13,876 bases of DNA, taken from CAYNNP01 sp964398215 (GTDB taxonomy: Bacteria; Planctomycetota; Planctomycetia; Pirellulales; Pirellulaceae). The notes under the pieces were generated by a model. That model was not told the origin of the DNA. It did no database searches and saw only the letters and a list, made by a program, of their open reading frames with translations. Below are positions 6,597 to 13,744 of the stretch, in pieces. The stretch is taken from NCBI GenBank assembly GCA_964398215.1, contig CAYNNP010000178.1, positions 1 through 13,876 of the forward strand, written 5' to 3'. Position 1 is the first letter of the stretch, and every line of letters begins with the position of its first letter. The position numbers were made by a program, and so were the translations under genes.

Positions 6597-7799
6597 ATGT
6601 TCGCGACAAACCACAGAAACGCAATTGTCAGCTGCGCCGTACTCCTGTTTTGCTTCAGCAGTTCACTCGGCAGATGTCCGGCCGAAGACCCCCTGTCGTT
6701 CCAGTTGTCATCTCGAACATGGCATGACAACACAGGAGACTACACCGTCAACGCTGCTTTGGTGGCCTATGAAAACCGCAACTTGACGCTTCGAACGGCG
6801 CAAGGAAAATCGATTCGAATTTCAATCGACAAAATCAGTGCATCGGACCAAAACTACGCGCTCGCAAAAATTCGAGCCAAGCGGCGAATATGGGAACTTC
6901 GCCATCGTCGGGGGACAGAGTCCAGCCAGTTTCGTTTCAGCGATCTTTCAGATGAACCCCAACCATCAAAATCCAAGCCGCAAGAAACAGACAAGCCACA
7001 AACTTTCGTCAGCGCTACCGCAGCCAATTCGGAACCAATTGATTGGCTGTGCATCAACAAAGTACAACAAGCGGCTTGGCCGGACCAAAAACTAATCCTG
7101 TGGTTTCGTGTCAACGGCGATCTTTCGGGATTCATGTGAAGCGCCGGACACCGCATGAGAACCGTGTCGTTCTCTGATGCCCGCGTAAGAAAAGAACTGT
7201 CCGAAAATTTCATTTGCGCTCACACGAATATTCATGGCTCCGAATTCTGTGGAAGCTCACATGAACACGCACTCGATTCGACGCCGGGCGAATGTGGTCG
7301 CGGCGCTGGTCGACAGAATGTGCAATTGGTTTTCTTAAGCCCCGCTGGAAAACTGATTCATGTTTCAACAGGTTTTTTGTCTCCTGTTGATCTGATGGGT
7401 GAAATAGTTTTCGCAAAAAAAGTGCACAAAGCAACTCATCAGCAAACCAAGCGAATCCAATGTGCAAGAACGCGAGAGATGCATATTGCACGGATGATGA
7501 AACTAGGGTTTAGCGAGTTCGAAATTCAAAACACCAGTCGACAGAATGAGGAACTCCTAAGTCGAACCGGCTTCAGTTCAAGCGACAACAGTGGAGAGAG
7601 CGACATTCGGGTTAGCCAAGCGCGAATGTTACGTGATGCAAAATTCGTCATCAGTAATCCGATGATCGACATATTCGCTTTTCAGTCAAGAATCTCGCCA
7701 CTCGTTGGAAGGCACCGAGCGTTTTTTGGCAGTAAGCCTGATGATGAAAAGGGGATCTCTACCCATGCCTCCCCTGCCCGTACCCGCGACCGAAATTGA
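6597..7799 (+). CDS. Candidate exported selenoprotein: SHD1 domain plus thioredoxin-like region, with in-frame TGA
   Basis: One 401-codon frame runs from ATG 6597 (AAGG 8 bases upstream) to TGA 7797, broken only by a TGA at 7137-7139 (codon 181). Without recoding it would be called as two ORFs, 6597-7139 and 7155-7799, in the same frame. Residues 1-29 look like a signal peptide. Residues 39-93 match the planctomycete SHD1 pattern (RTWHDNTGDYTV, then IDKISASDQNYALA), followed by a polar linker. At 165-171 a strand (KLILWFR) leads to GDLSGFM, the TGA codon, SAGHRMR, a helix, and a second strand (FICAHTNI). That is the beta-alpha-beta order of a thioredoxin fold, with TGA where the redox Cys belongs. 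Cys 207, 218 and 233 and GRQNVQLVFLSPAGKLIHVSTG follow. The SECIS-like hairpin at 7153-7180 favours selenocysteine. A nonsense mutation or sequencing error is the alternative. The last 50 residues look poorly ordered. Confidence 0.6.
7140..7184 (+). promoter_or_regulatory. Candidate bacterial SECIS element
   Basis: Just after the TGA at 7137-7139, gcat+gagaac (7153-7162) pairs with gttctc+atgc (7169-7174 and 7177-7180). This is ten base pairs with a 2-nt TG bulge on the 3' side and a six-base loop cgtgtc (7163-7168). The loop has G at its second position, 24 bases after the TGA. The published rule for bacterial SECIS asks for G in the first two loop positions, 16-37 bases from the TGA, so it fits. 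Chance hairpins of this size do occur, so the call depends on conservation. Confidence 0.45.
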
Positions 7800-7851
7800 C
7801 TCCGGCGAAGAGCAAGTGGGCGAAAGCAACCACAGCCAAACGATCTCTCAT
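7759..7851 (-). CDS. Possible 30-residue hydrophobic peptide
   Basis: On the minus strand an ATG (7851-7849) is preceded by AGGA with 9 bases of spacing. It encodes a 30-residue peptide (start MRDRLAVVAFAHLLFAG, end GYGQGRHG) with a signal-like hydrophobic stretch. It overlaps the 3' end of the selenoprotein candidate by about 40 bases in antisense. It matches no family I know and may be chance. Confidence 0.15.
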   Translation of the reverse strand: MRDRLAVVAFAHLLFAGVNFGRGYGQGRHG

Positions 7852-8176
7852 GGTCTTGGTTCCTGACCAAGGCGACTGTCAGACTGCCGATTTTAATCGC
7901 GTGACATTCACTGGCCGTCCCGACTACGAATCGGGATTGGTCGTTTTGAGCAGACTTTTAGGCCTTGGCTTTGGCGATTTTACGGCCATTAGTACTAAGC
8001 CTACGTTCAGTACCAAAAAGAATTCATTTGACGACAGCGTCGCATTTCTGCCGTGATTTCCGGGCTAAATCACGATTTGGCTTTGATATCAGTACGGCTG
8101 GCAGGTTTGCTTTAGGTTCCCAGAAAGGCTAATATCCTTCCCTCTTGTTGCGGAATCTATTGTTAGGAGCAGTCAA
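7800..8176. other. Gene-poor stretch with two hairpins
   Basis: No convincing gene lies between the selenoprotein candidate and the zinc-ribbon gene. An open frame of 86 codons at 7796-8056 has no recognisable domain and no ribosome site. Two stem-loops are visible: tcccga/tcggga at 7918-7936 and cgtgattt/aaatcacg at 8052-8074 (8-bp stem, 7-nt loop). The second could end the upstream transcript but lacks a T run. The promoter of the zinc-ribbon gene should lie in the last 100 bases. Confidence 0.4.
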
Positions 8177-8410
8177 ATGAATGGTGTAAGTATTCGGTTT
8201 ACCCGATCTTGTCCAACTTGCGGACGGCGCATTGAGATTCAAGCTTCGCTTCTTGGCCGAACGGTTGGTTGCACTCATTGCGGCGCCGAGTTCACGGCTA
8301 ATTCGACTGATGAACCAGTCATCCATTGTGACGAAGGCAACCAGTTGATGGCTCGAGTCGAGAAAGCTCTCGGACAGCCAACAGTCCAGCTGCGAGACAC
8401 AATCGTCTGA
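8177..8410 (+). CDS. Small zinc-ribbon protein
   Basis: A 77-residue protein with two CxxC pairs, CPTC (12-15) and CTHC (32-35), each followed by Gly, which should hold one zinc ion in a zinc-ribbon fold. The intervening segment (RRIEIQASLLGRTVG) and following AEF resemble the CPxCGrxlq...G..v.C..CG..f pattern found at the N-terminus of many planctomycete proteins, so this may be a stand-alone version of that module. The second half is charged and probably helical (HCDEGNQLMARVEKALG). A good ribosome site (TAGGAG) lies 8 to 9 bases before the ATG, unusual in this window. It is convergent with the sulfotransferase-glycosyltransferase gene. Function is unknown; protein or nucleic-acid binding is a guess. 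Confidence 0.75.
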   Translation: MNGVSIRFTRSCPTCGRRIEIQASLLGRTVGCTHCGAEFTANSTDEPVIHCDEGNQLMARVEKALGQPTVQLRDTIV

Positions 8411-8416
8411 GCAAGA

Positions 8417-8435
8417 TTCCGGCAGCGGTCCGGAA
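8417..8435. terminator. Hairpin between convergent genes
   Basis: ttccgg (8417-8422) pairs with ccggaa (8430-8435) around a 7-base loop, 6 bases after the zinc-ribbon stop and about 35 bases from the end of the convergent gene. No T run follows on either strand, so it is a weak candidate for a bidirectional terminator. Confidence 0.3.
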
Positions 8436-8469
8436 CGTCCAAGGCTAACAACAGGCGGCATACGAACCT

Positions 8470-9921
8470 TCAGCCGCTAATCTTGTTACGAAGCTGCCGA
8501 AGCTTTCCAAGCAATCGTCGCGACAAGCTGTGATGCTGGGAATACGTGTTTTTCATTTGCCTTGGTGTGATTTCTGGATATGAAATCGTTTGGCAGTTTT
8601 CGGAAGACAGCACTCCAGGTACGACCGAAAAATGCTGATTTACGACAAGCGAAATCTGGCTTTGACGCAGAATGTCGCCTATCAAAATCCCTTCGCTGTG
8701 ACCGCGTTCATGTTCTTTCACGACGGGCTCGCCAATGTCCGAATCAGCAACCAACTGGGCGCACCTTCGGCTTAGGAAATACGCGTTTGTATCAGCGTAC
8801 GGTGCCTTGTCCCACTGCAAGCCCGAAGGCGGATTGCCGTAGTAGTCGTATTGACGGTAGCCACAATCGACAAGCCGCTGAACGTTGACGTAGCAATCGT
8901 CATTGCACTTAAAGACATAGTCAAACTGGTAGTGTTGCACCGCGTACTCCAAAAACGCTTGCATCTTTTCTGCGTCATCAGTATCCGAACAAGAAAGCAG
9001 AAGCTTCTTTCCCGCGCGCTTCAATTCACTTGCGCCTCCTGCAAAGAACACAATTTCGGTGTCGTTTGGCAGGAGCTTTGCCCAGGTACGTGAAATCGCT
9101 TGCTGCCTTTCAATCGCTCCTTGCGTCGTCATGACCGCAACAAGAATTCGTTTACCGCCAATTGGCGTTGACGCATCCCGCGCGGGCAGCACCTCATCAA
9201 ACATCAAACGCATCGATGGGTCTACACAGCCATTACGCAGCTCGACAAAGTTACCAATGCTTTTGCGAAGATCATCGGGCGTATGCTTGCGCGTGATCGA
9301 ATGCGTTTCTAGCTGCGGAACGTCAAAGACGTCATAAATCCGCCGGAAAAACTTCGCTTCATCTTTCAACAGATCCTCGTAATGCATGATCTCAGTGGGG
9401 CAATCGAACCGCTGCGAAAAATTGATCACCGCATCATTCTGTGCCTTGGCAAGATCCATTTGTTTTTGGAATTGATCCGGATCAATATCGCCGATACCAA
9501 CCACTTGCGACTCGTTGGAAACATTCCAAACGTTGCTAACCTTGTGCAAGTTTTCTGCTCGGCAAAACGAGAAAGCTTGCTTCACAATGTTAGCGCGCAA
9601 CAGCAACACAACTTGTTCAATGGCCGCATCGACGAGCGTTTCGTAAAAACGATCCAATCCCTTTTCGGTCCACTCGCCAGGATAAAGCTTCGTCTTGAAT
9701 CCAACCCATTTGGTATCAACGCTACAAGTTTGCGAGAAAAAGCTCTTGGTGAGAGCCAACTGCTTGCTCAATCGGCGATCCTCATCCGGCTCGGATCGAT
9801 GCTTGTCAAGAATCTCACCCGCCGCGTGAATCATCGGATGGTGATCCATTTTTTCGATCACGTATGTGCTGCCGGTTCGTCCCGGCATCAGCATCAAGAA
9901 ATTCTTGTGAGGGATATCCAT
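8470..9921 (-). CDS. Sulfotransferase / GT31-like beta-1,3-glycosyltransferase fusion
   Basis: A 483-residue two-domain enzyme. Residues 6-250 are a Stf0-like sulfotransferase: MPGRTGSTY (12-20) is the 5'-phosphosulfate loop that binds PAPS, and VVLLLRANIVKQAFSF (104-119) fits the 3'-phosphate site (R109, S118). Residues 256-436 resemble family GT31 (beta-1,3-galactosyltransferase/Fringe). RQQAISRTW (272-280) matches the RxxIRxTW motif, VFKCNDDCYVNV (336-347) is the metal-binding DxD region, and EGILIGDIL (410-418) stands where GT31 enzymes have EDVxxG. The last 45 residues are basic. No signal peptide or membrane span is seen, so it should act in the cytoplasm, adding a sugar and a sulfate to a glycan or lipid-linked precursor; the acceptor is unknown. 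The start is ATG at 9919-9921, without a clear ribosome site. It diverges from a flippase-like gene across 246 bp. Confidence 0.82.
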   Translation of the reverse strand: MDIPHKNFLMLMPGRTGSTYVIEKMDHHPMIHAAGEILDKHRSEPDEDRRLSKQLALTKSFFSQTCSVDTKWVGFKTKLYPGEWTEKGLDRFYETLVDAAIEQVVLLLRANIVKQAFSFCRAENLHKVSNVWNVSNESQVVGIGDIDPDQFQKQMDLAKAQNDAVINFSQRFDCPTEIMHYEDLLKDEAKFFRRIYDVFDVPQLETHSITRKHTPDDLRKSIGNFVELRNGCVDPSMRLMFDEVLPARDASTPIGGKRILVAVMTTQGAIERQQAISRTWAKLLPNDTEIVFFAGGASELKRAGKKLLLSCSDTDDAEKMQAFLEYAVQHYQFDYVFKCNDDCYVNVQRLVDCGYRQYDYYGNPPSGLQWDKAPYADTNAYFLSRRCAQLVADSDIGEPVVKEHERGHSEGILIGDILRQSQISLVVNQHFSVVPGVLSSENCQTISYPEITPRQMKNTYSQHHSLSRRLLGKLRQLRNKISG

Positions 9922-10167
9922 CGATGTTTGTCGTGTTGCAAGAGTATCCGAATGATCCCATCACGAATCGAGCCACGGTAGCGAAAATCGGGGGTTCTCG
10001 TTCAGTTTTCCAACAATCTTCGTCGCGAAACAGTGAACTTCCACTGGTTCAATGCGTACAGCTTGTTTGTTCCCAAATCGCGAGTAATTCAATAGTGCGA
10101 TTGTGTTGGAAACGAATTCCGTTTCAAATCGATCGTTAACCTGCCTGTCCGCCTTGCTTGCGACTTC
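9922..10167. promoter_or_regulatory. Divergent intergenic region (promoters not resolved)
   Basis: This 246-bp gap separates the sulfotransferase-glycosyltransferase and flippase-like genes and must hold both promoters. I see no sigma-70 pair with correct spacing, no strong palindrome and no riboswitch. Confidence 0.35.
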
Positions 10168-11622
10168 ATGCCCGAATCAGATTCCAACCAGCACAATCCA
10201 TACCGCCCGGCGTCGGAAGTCCCATTGGACCAGAGTGAAGCGGTTCAACCAAGGCGTTCACTGCCAAGGCGGATTCTAAATTGGCTGGAAGTCGATCGAG
10301 CGGTGTTCTATGCGATCATCGCGCGCGGCTGGCAGTTTATCGCTGGACCGATCACGATCATCATGATCACCCAGTTCTTTCCCGAAGAAGTGCAAGGGTA
10401 TTACTACGCGTTTTGGAGCGTTGTGGCTCTGCAGCAGTTATTCGAGCTGGGGTTTCCACAAGCGGTTCTGAACTTTGCAAGTCACGAATGGTCCAAGCTG
10501 GAGGCCAACGACACGGATCTGGAACATGCCGACCCCGACACGGTGTCGCGTCTATCCAGTTTGTTGCGCTCATCGCTTATCTGCTACGCGGTCACCGCAG
10601 TTTTGTCGACGCTGTTGGTCTTCATTTCTGGCTGGGTCATGTTTTCGCGCGATGAGTTTGCCAACGAAGTCACTTGGCGAGCACCATGGATCGCGATGTC
10701 GTTGTTGTCGATGGTTGTGTTCACTGCATCACCGCTGCTGGTCCTTTTGGAAGGCTGCAATCAGGTCAAAGCGGTTTACAAAATGCAGTTTGCTCGAGCG
10801 GTCTTGGGCAACGTTGCTGTGTGGATCGCAATTGCTTATGGCGCCAATTTATGGGCCCTCGTGTATGCAACAATCGTCAAACTGGTTTGCGAAGGTTACC
10901 TGATACTGATTGTCTATCGAAAGTTTTTTGCCAAGCTGATTCGTAAACCTACTGGCGCGACGATCGATTGGCGAAAGCAGATTTGGCCCTTTCAGTGGAA
11001 GATTGCTCTTCGAGGTTTCTTTGGATATTTGAATATCCAAATTTTGAATCCGGTCGTGTTCGTCTTTCAGGGAGCGATCCCGGCAGGGCAACTTGGGATG
11101 GTGCTACAAGTATTGACTGCCATTCAATCCGCGTGCGCGTCGTGGTTAAGGACACGCGCCGCGATGCTGGGGATCTTGGTAGCCAAGCAGGATTTCCAAG
11201 AACTTAACCGAGTATTTTATCGCGTCGGTAAAGTCGCCTTGTGGGTGCTCTGTATCGCAATGGGCAGTTTTTGCATACTGAACTGGGGGCTTCATTGGTG
11301 GCAGCTGGGCATAGCGAGTCGATTTTTGCCGCCTTGGGAAACGCTTTGCCTAGCATTTGGATTTTTGGCGATCACGGTGATGGAATTTCAGTTGGTCTAT
11401 ATGCACGCCCACCAAAGAGCACCGTTCCTGTTCATCGGGATCGCTTGCGCAATCGCAAGCGGGCTCTTGATCTGGTGGTGGGGATATTGGATAGGAGTGA
11501 CCGGCGCGTGCTTGGCGTTCCTGGTCATCAATTTCCTGATCAAGTTGCCTTTGTTCTGCTACTTGTTCGGCACGTTCTGCCGAGACTACCACAAGGATCG
11601 TGAGCACATCGATCCGGCTTAG
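10168..11622 (+). CDS. Polysaccharide flippase-like membrane protein (Wzx/MOP superfamily)
   Basis: A 484-residue polytopic protein with about 12 hydrophobic spans in pairs, typical in size for O-antigen or lipid-linked oligosaccharide flippases of the MOP exporter superfamily. It would move an undecaprenyl-linked glycan across the inner membrane. The first spans (about 46-68 and 78-105, with GYYYAFWSVVALQQLFELGF) have the Wzx look. The N-terminal 40 residues are soluble and include HNPYRPASE, a segment type common at the start of planctomycete membrane proteins. The ATG at 10168 lacks a ribosome site. Its divergent neighbour is a sulfotransferase-glycosyltransferase, which supports a role in envelope or exopolysaccharide export. 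The stop codon TAG (11620-11622) overlaps the left target duplication of a MITE-like element; the protein itself is unaffected. Assignment rests on topology and context, not on a catalytic motif. Confidence 0.8.
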   Translation: MPESDSNQHNPYRPASEVPLDQSEAVQPRRSLPRRILNWLEVDRAVFYAIIARGWQFIAGPITIIMITQFFPEEVQGYYYAFWSVVALQQLFELGFPQAVLNFASHEWSKLEANDTDLEHADPDTVSRLSSLLRSSLICYAVTAVLSTLLVFISGWVMFSRDEFANEVTWRAPWIAMSLLSMVVFTASPLLVLLEGCNQVKAVYKMQFARAVLGNVAVWIAIAYGANLWALVYATIVKLVCEGYLILIVYRKFFAKLIRKPTGATIDWRKQIWPFQWKIALRGFFGYLNIQILNPVVFVFQGAIPAGQLGMVLQVLTAIQSACASWLRTRAAMLGILVAKQDFQELNRVFYRVGKVALWVLCIAMGSFCILNWGLHWWQLGIASRFLPPWETLCLAFGFLAITVMEFQLVYMHAHQRAPFLFIGIACAIASGLLIWWWGYWIGVTGACLAFLVINFLIKLPLFCYLFGTFCRDYHKDREHIDPA

Positions 11623-11763
11623 CACTTACGCAGGGTGAATCACTTTTTCAAGGTAGGCAACATAGTAGCTCGGCTGTCCCAGCCGAGACCTGCCAATTCC
11701 TCGGCTCGGAGAGCCGAGCTACTTTAAGCAGTTTGAAAAACTGCTTTGCCCTGAGCACTTACG
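11621..11763. repeat. 10-bp target-site duplication flanking a MITE-like element
   Basis: The 10-mer agcacttacg occurs at 11621-11630 and 11754-11763, directly abutting both ends of the inverted-repeat element. The left copy supplies the AG of the flippase stop codon. Confidence 0.7.
11631..11753. mobile_element. MITE-like 123-bp element with imperfect terminal inverted repeats
   Basis: The element begins cagggtgaat and ends ttgccctg. Its first 21 bases match the reverse complement of its last 21 (11733-11753) at 17 positions, including CAGGG at the tips and TTTTTCAA at the inner edge. Inside, agtagctcggct (11664-11675) pairs with agccgagctact (11712-11723), and each half can fold alone: ctcggct/agccgag at 11669-11687 and at 11700-11718. 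The right end also holds a 9-bp stem, aagcagttt/aaactgctt (11725-11745). It is far too short for a transposase, so it would need help from a related element elsewhere. A 10-bp duplication is within the range of some IS4-group elements, but the parent family is not identified. Confidence 0.7.
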
Positions 11764-12039
11764 GCAATGGCCGGGTAATCGCACATCCAAACGCCATGTA
11801 CAGCAGCATAAATATTGTTCCGATGACTTGTTCTGCCTAAGTCGACGGTTTGCTAGTTGAAACAACGCGTATAGTATTTATACAACGACGTAGCAGCAGG
11901 CGATTTTGTTTTTCCGCTTCGCTAACGAACCAGGTATTCGGCTTTTCTGAGAAGCACAGCGTCTTGGTGGTGTCGTCGGAAAAAGAGACCTTTTCACCAT
12001 TACTTAAAGAACTCGATACCGCTCTTGAAATAGATAGAA
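11764..12039. other. Intergenic region upstream of the deiodinase-like gene
   Basis: Between the MITE-like element and the next gene there is no supported gene. An open frame at 11850-12083 starts with TTG, overlaps the next gene in another frame and has no known domain. The A/T-rich stretch around 11870-11884 (gtatagtatttatac, an imperfect 5-bp palindrome) could belong to a promoter. Confidence 0.3.
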
Positions 12040-12711
12040 ATGGCAACGAAAGAAAACTACATCCCATTGGAAGGTTACCATAGCTACGACGAGACGGAGA
12101 TGATTCAGCGCAGTCGCTGGTTCTATGAGCAAGTGCGTCGGCGACGTACTGTACGCGATTTTTCTAGTGAACCGGTTCCAATGGAAGTCATTCGTTGGGC
12201 GATCCAAGCCGCTGGAACCGCGCCCAACGGCGCGAACCTTCAGCCTTGGCATTTCGTTGTGATCTCGGACTCGCAAACCAAATCAAAAATCCGGCTTGCC
12301 GCAGAAGAAGAAGAACGCGAATTCTACAACCGCCGAGCGAGTCAAGAATGGCTGGAAGCGTTGGAACCACTGGGAGTGGACGAGTTCAAACCGTTCCTGG
12401 AAAAGGCGCCTACACTCATCGCGATCTTTTCCAAGTCCTATGAAGTCAACGATGACGGCAGTAAGACCAAGACTTACTATCCGACTGAATCTATCGGCAT
12501 TGCGACAGGAATGTTGATCACGGCACTGCATCATGCCGGGGTTGCCACGTTGACTCACACGCCAAGCCCCATGCGTTTTTTAAATCAAATTCTTGATCGG
12601 CCGAACAACGAGCGGCCGTTCTTGTTACTGGTCGTCGGCTACCCAGAAGCCAGTGCGTCGGTCCCAAAGATATCCAAGAAGACGCTTGACGAGATCGCCA
12701 CCTTCATCTGA
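12040..12711 (+). CDS. Iodotyrosine deiodinase-like nitroreductase-family flavoprotein
   Basis: A 223-residue FMN enzyme of the nitroreductase superfamily. FMN-binding features are RRRRTVRDFSSEPVPMEVI (33-51), AGTAPNGANLQPWHFVVI (58-75) and the C-terminal THTPSPMRFLNQILDRP and VVGYP. It resembles iodotyrosine deiodinase rather than generic nitroreductases. The lid segment EEEEREFYNRR (89-99) and K117 keep the Glu-Tyr-Lys triad that grips the zwitterion of halotyrosine in human IYD (E157, Y161, K182, from memory) with identical spacing: E92, Y96, K117. It probably performs reductive dehalogenation of halotyrosine or a related amino-acid phenol in the cytoplasm. The ATG at 12040 has no strong ribosome site. 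It has no operon partner, and the next gene starts 47 bp later on the same strand. Confidence 0.85.
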   Translation: MATKENYIPLEGYHSYDETEMIQRSRWFYEQVRRRRTVRDFSSEPVPMEVIRWAIQAAGTAPNGANLQPWHFVVISDSQTKSKIRLAAEEEEREFYNRRASQEWLEALEPLGVDEFKPFLEKAPTLIAIFSKSYEVNDDGSKTKTYYPTESIGIATGMLITALHHAGVATLTHTPSPMRFLNQILDRPNNERPFLLLVVGYPEASASVPKISKKTLDEIATFI

Positions 12712-12758
12712 ATGAGGCCGGGTTAACGACTAGGCCAATCGTCCGCTATGATGCGGGC

Positions 12759-13538
12759 ATGGATGTTTTTCTGCAGTATGGCTTGCTGGCCTCGATCTTG
12801 TGCACCGGAATCTTTGTGCAGGCCGCTGCGGGTTTCGCTGGTGGACTGTTCATTATTCCGATCCTATTGTGGTGTGATGAAGGATTGCCAGAAGCCCAGG
12901 CCTCGTTGCTGGTTGCCACAATCCCACAAAACAGTTTGGGGCTATGGTCGCTGCGAGACACATTGGAACGCAAGGCGATTCTTTGGCCAGGCATCGGGCG
13001 CGTTGGTTTTCTGCCGCTGGGAATGTTGGTTCTGTGGCTACTGGAGTCAACAGTTACAAGTACTCAGCTACGGCAGTTGGTAGGCGGAGCCGTATTGTTG
13101 ATCACGATGCTGGTCATCCTGTATCGACCAGAACCTCGCGAGAAGCTAATGCCAATTTGGGCGATTCTCGCATTTCCGATCTCGGGATTTTGCCAAGGTT
13201 TAGTCGGAATGGGCGGGCCCGCTATGGTGTTTTGGGTTCAAGCCCATGACTGGAGCACGCGGCGAATTCGCGGATTCATGTTCGCGATGTACTTGATCAG
13301 CATCGGACCATCTCTTTTGATTCTGTACCTGTTCTTTGGTGACCGTATCATTCGCCCAGCACTACTGGCCGCCGCGACCACGCCCCTGCTAATGGTCGCA
13401 ACAGCATTGGGGCTACGCTGTGGAACCTGGTTAGGCCGCAAGCGTTTGCGTGCTGTTACATTGACATTGCTGTTGATGGTTGGAATCGCAGGTGTATTCG
13501 CACCGATGATCAACACGTTGCTCATGCCAGCCAAGTAA
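12759..13538 (+). CDS. TauE/SafE-type permease (sulfite/organosulfonate exporter family)
   Basis: A 259-residue inner-membrane protein with about eight hydrophobic spans in two halves, the layout of the TauE/SafE (DUF81) family. The two repeat signatures are visible: QAAAGFAGGLFIIP (21-34) in the first half and CQGLVGMGGPAMVFW (145-159) in the second. Family members move sulfite, sulfoacetate or other small anions; substrate cannot be told from sequence. Length is normal and the frame intact. The ATG at 12759 is chosen because it begins just before the first span; a nearby ATG at 12748 is in another frame. It lies 47 bp after the deiodinase-like gene, so they may share a transcript, and an intrinsic terminator follows. 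Confidence 0.87.
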   Translation: MDVFLQYGLLASILCTGIFVQAAAGFAGGLFIIPILLWCDEGLPEAQASLLVATIPQNSLGLWSLRDTLERKAILWPGIGRVGFLPLGMLVLWLLESTVTSTQLRQLVGGAVLLITMLVILYRPEPREKLMPIWAILAFPISGFCQGLVGMGGPAMVFWVQAHDWSTRRIRGFMFAMYLISIGPSLLILYLFFGDRIIRPALLAAATTPLLMVATALGLRCGTWLGRKRLRAVTLTLLLMVGIAGVFAPMINTLLMPAK

Positions 13539-13581
13539 AGCCACAACCATCAAGACAGGATGTGAGTTTTTTGTTTTGTGA

Positions 13582-13605
13582 GCGGCGAGGCTAGCCGCCG
13601 TTTTT
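13582..13605 (+). terminator. Intrinsic terminator after the TauE/SafE-type gene
   Basis: gcggc (13582-13586) pairs with gccgc (13594-13598) around a 7-base loop, followed by cg and TTTTT (13601-13605), 43 bases after the stop codon. Confidence 0.6.
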
Positions 13606-13689
13606 GTGGCGTTCGATTTCTGCGCAAATTAGCAGACAACTAACGAAAGGCGTTTCCCAAAAAATCACAGACAACACGGCCGGTAGGAA

Positions 13690-13710
13690 CCTTGTCTTTA
13701 CCCACAACTG
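13690..13710 (-). repeat. 21-bp repeat shared with the left edge of the window (inverted)
   Basis: The 21 bases here (start accttgtcttta, end cccacaact) are the exact reverse complement of 33-53. Identity stops sharply on both sides. A 21-bp match in under 14 kb is far beyond chance, so both are copies of one repeat or one sequence block. Confidence 0.75.
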
Positions 13711-13744
13711 CTTGGCCCAAAAGCTCGAAAACACGGGATTACGC

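Noticed and set aside
7155..7799. Independent gene starting at ATG 7155
   Set aside because: It is in the same frame as the upstream 6597-7139 ORF, only 15 bases past the TGA, has no ribosome site, and starts in the middle of a thioredoxin-like fold. It is better read as the second half of one gene.
7796..8056. 86-codon open frame on the plus strand
   Set aside because: No recognisable domain, no ribosome site, overlaps the stop of the preceding gene and contains a hairpin; protein-like character is weak.
9382..9981. 199-codon plus-strand frame opposite the sulfotransferase domain
   Set aside because: Antisense shadow of a gene with clear motifs; it has no motif of its own.
11850..12083. 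77-codon open frame on the plus strand
   Set aside because: TTG start without ribosome site, overlaps the start of the well-supported deiodinase-like gene in another frame, no known domain.
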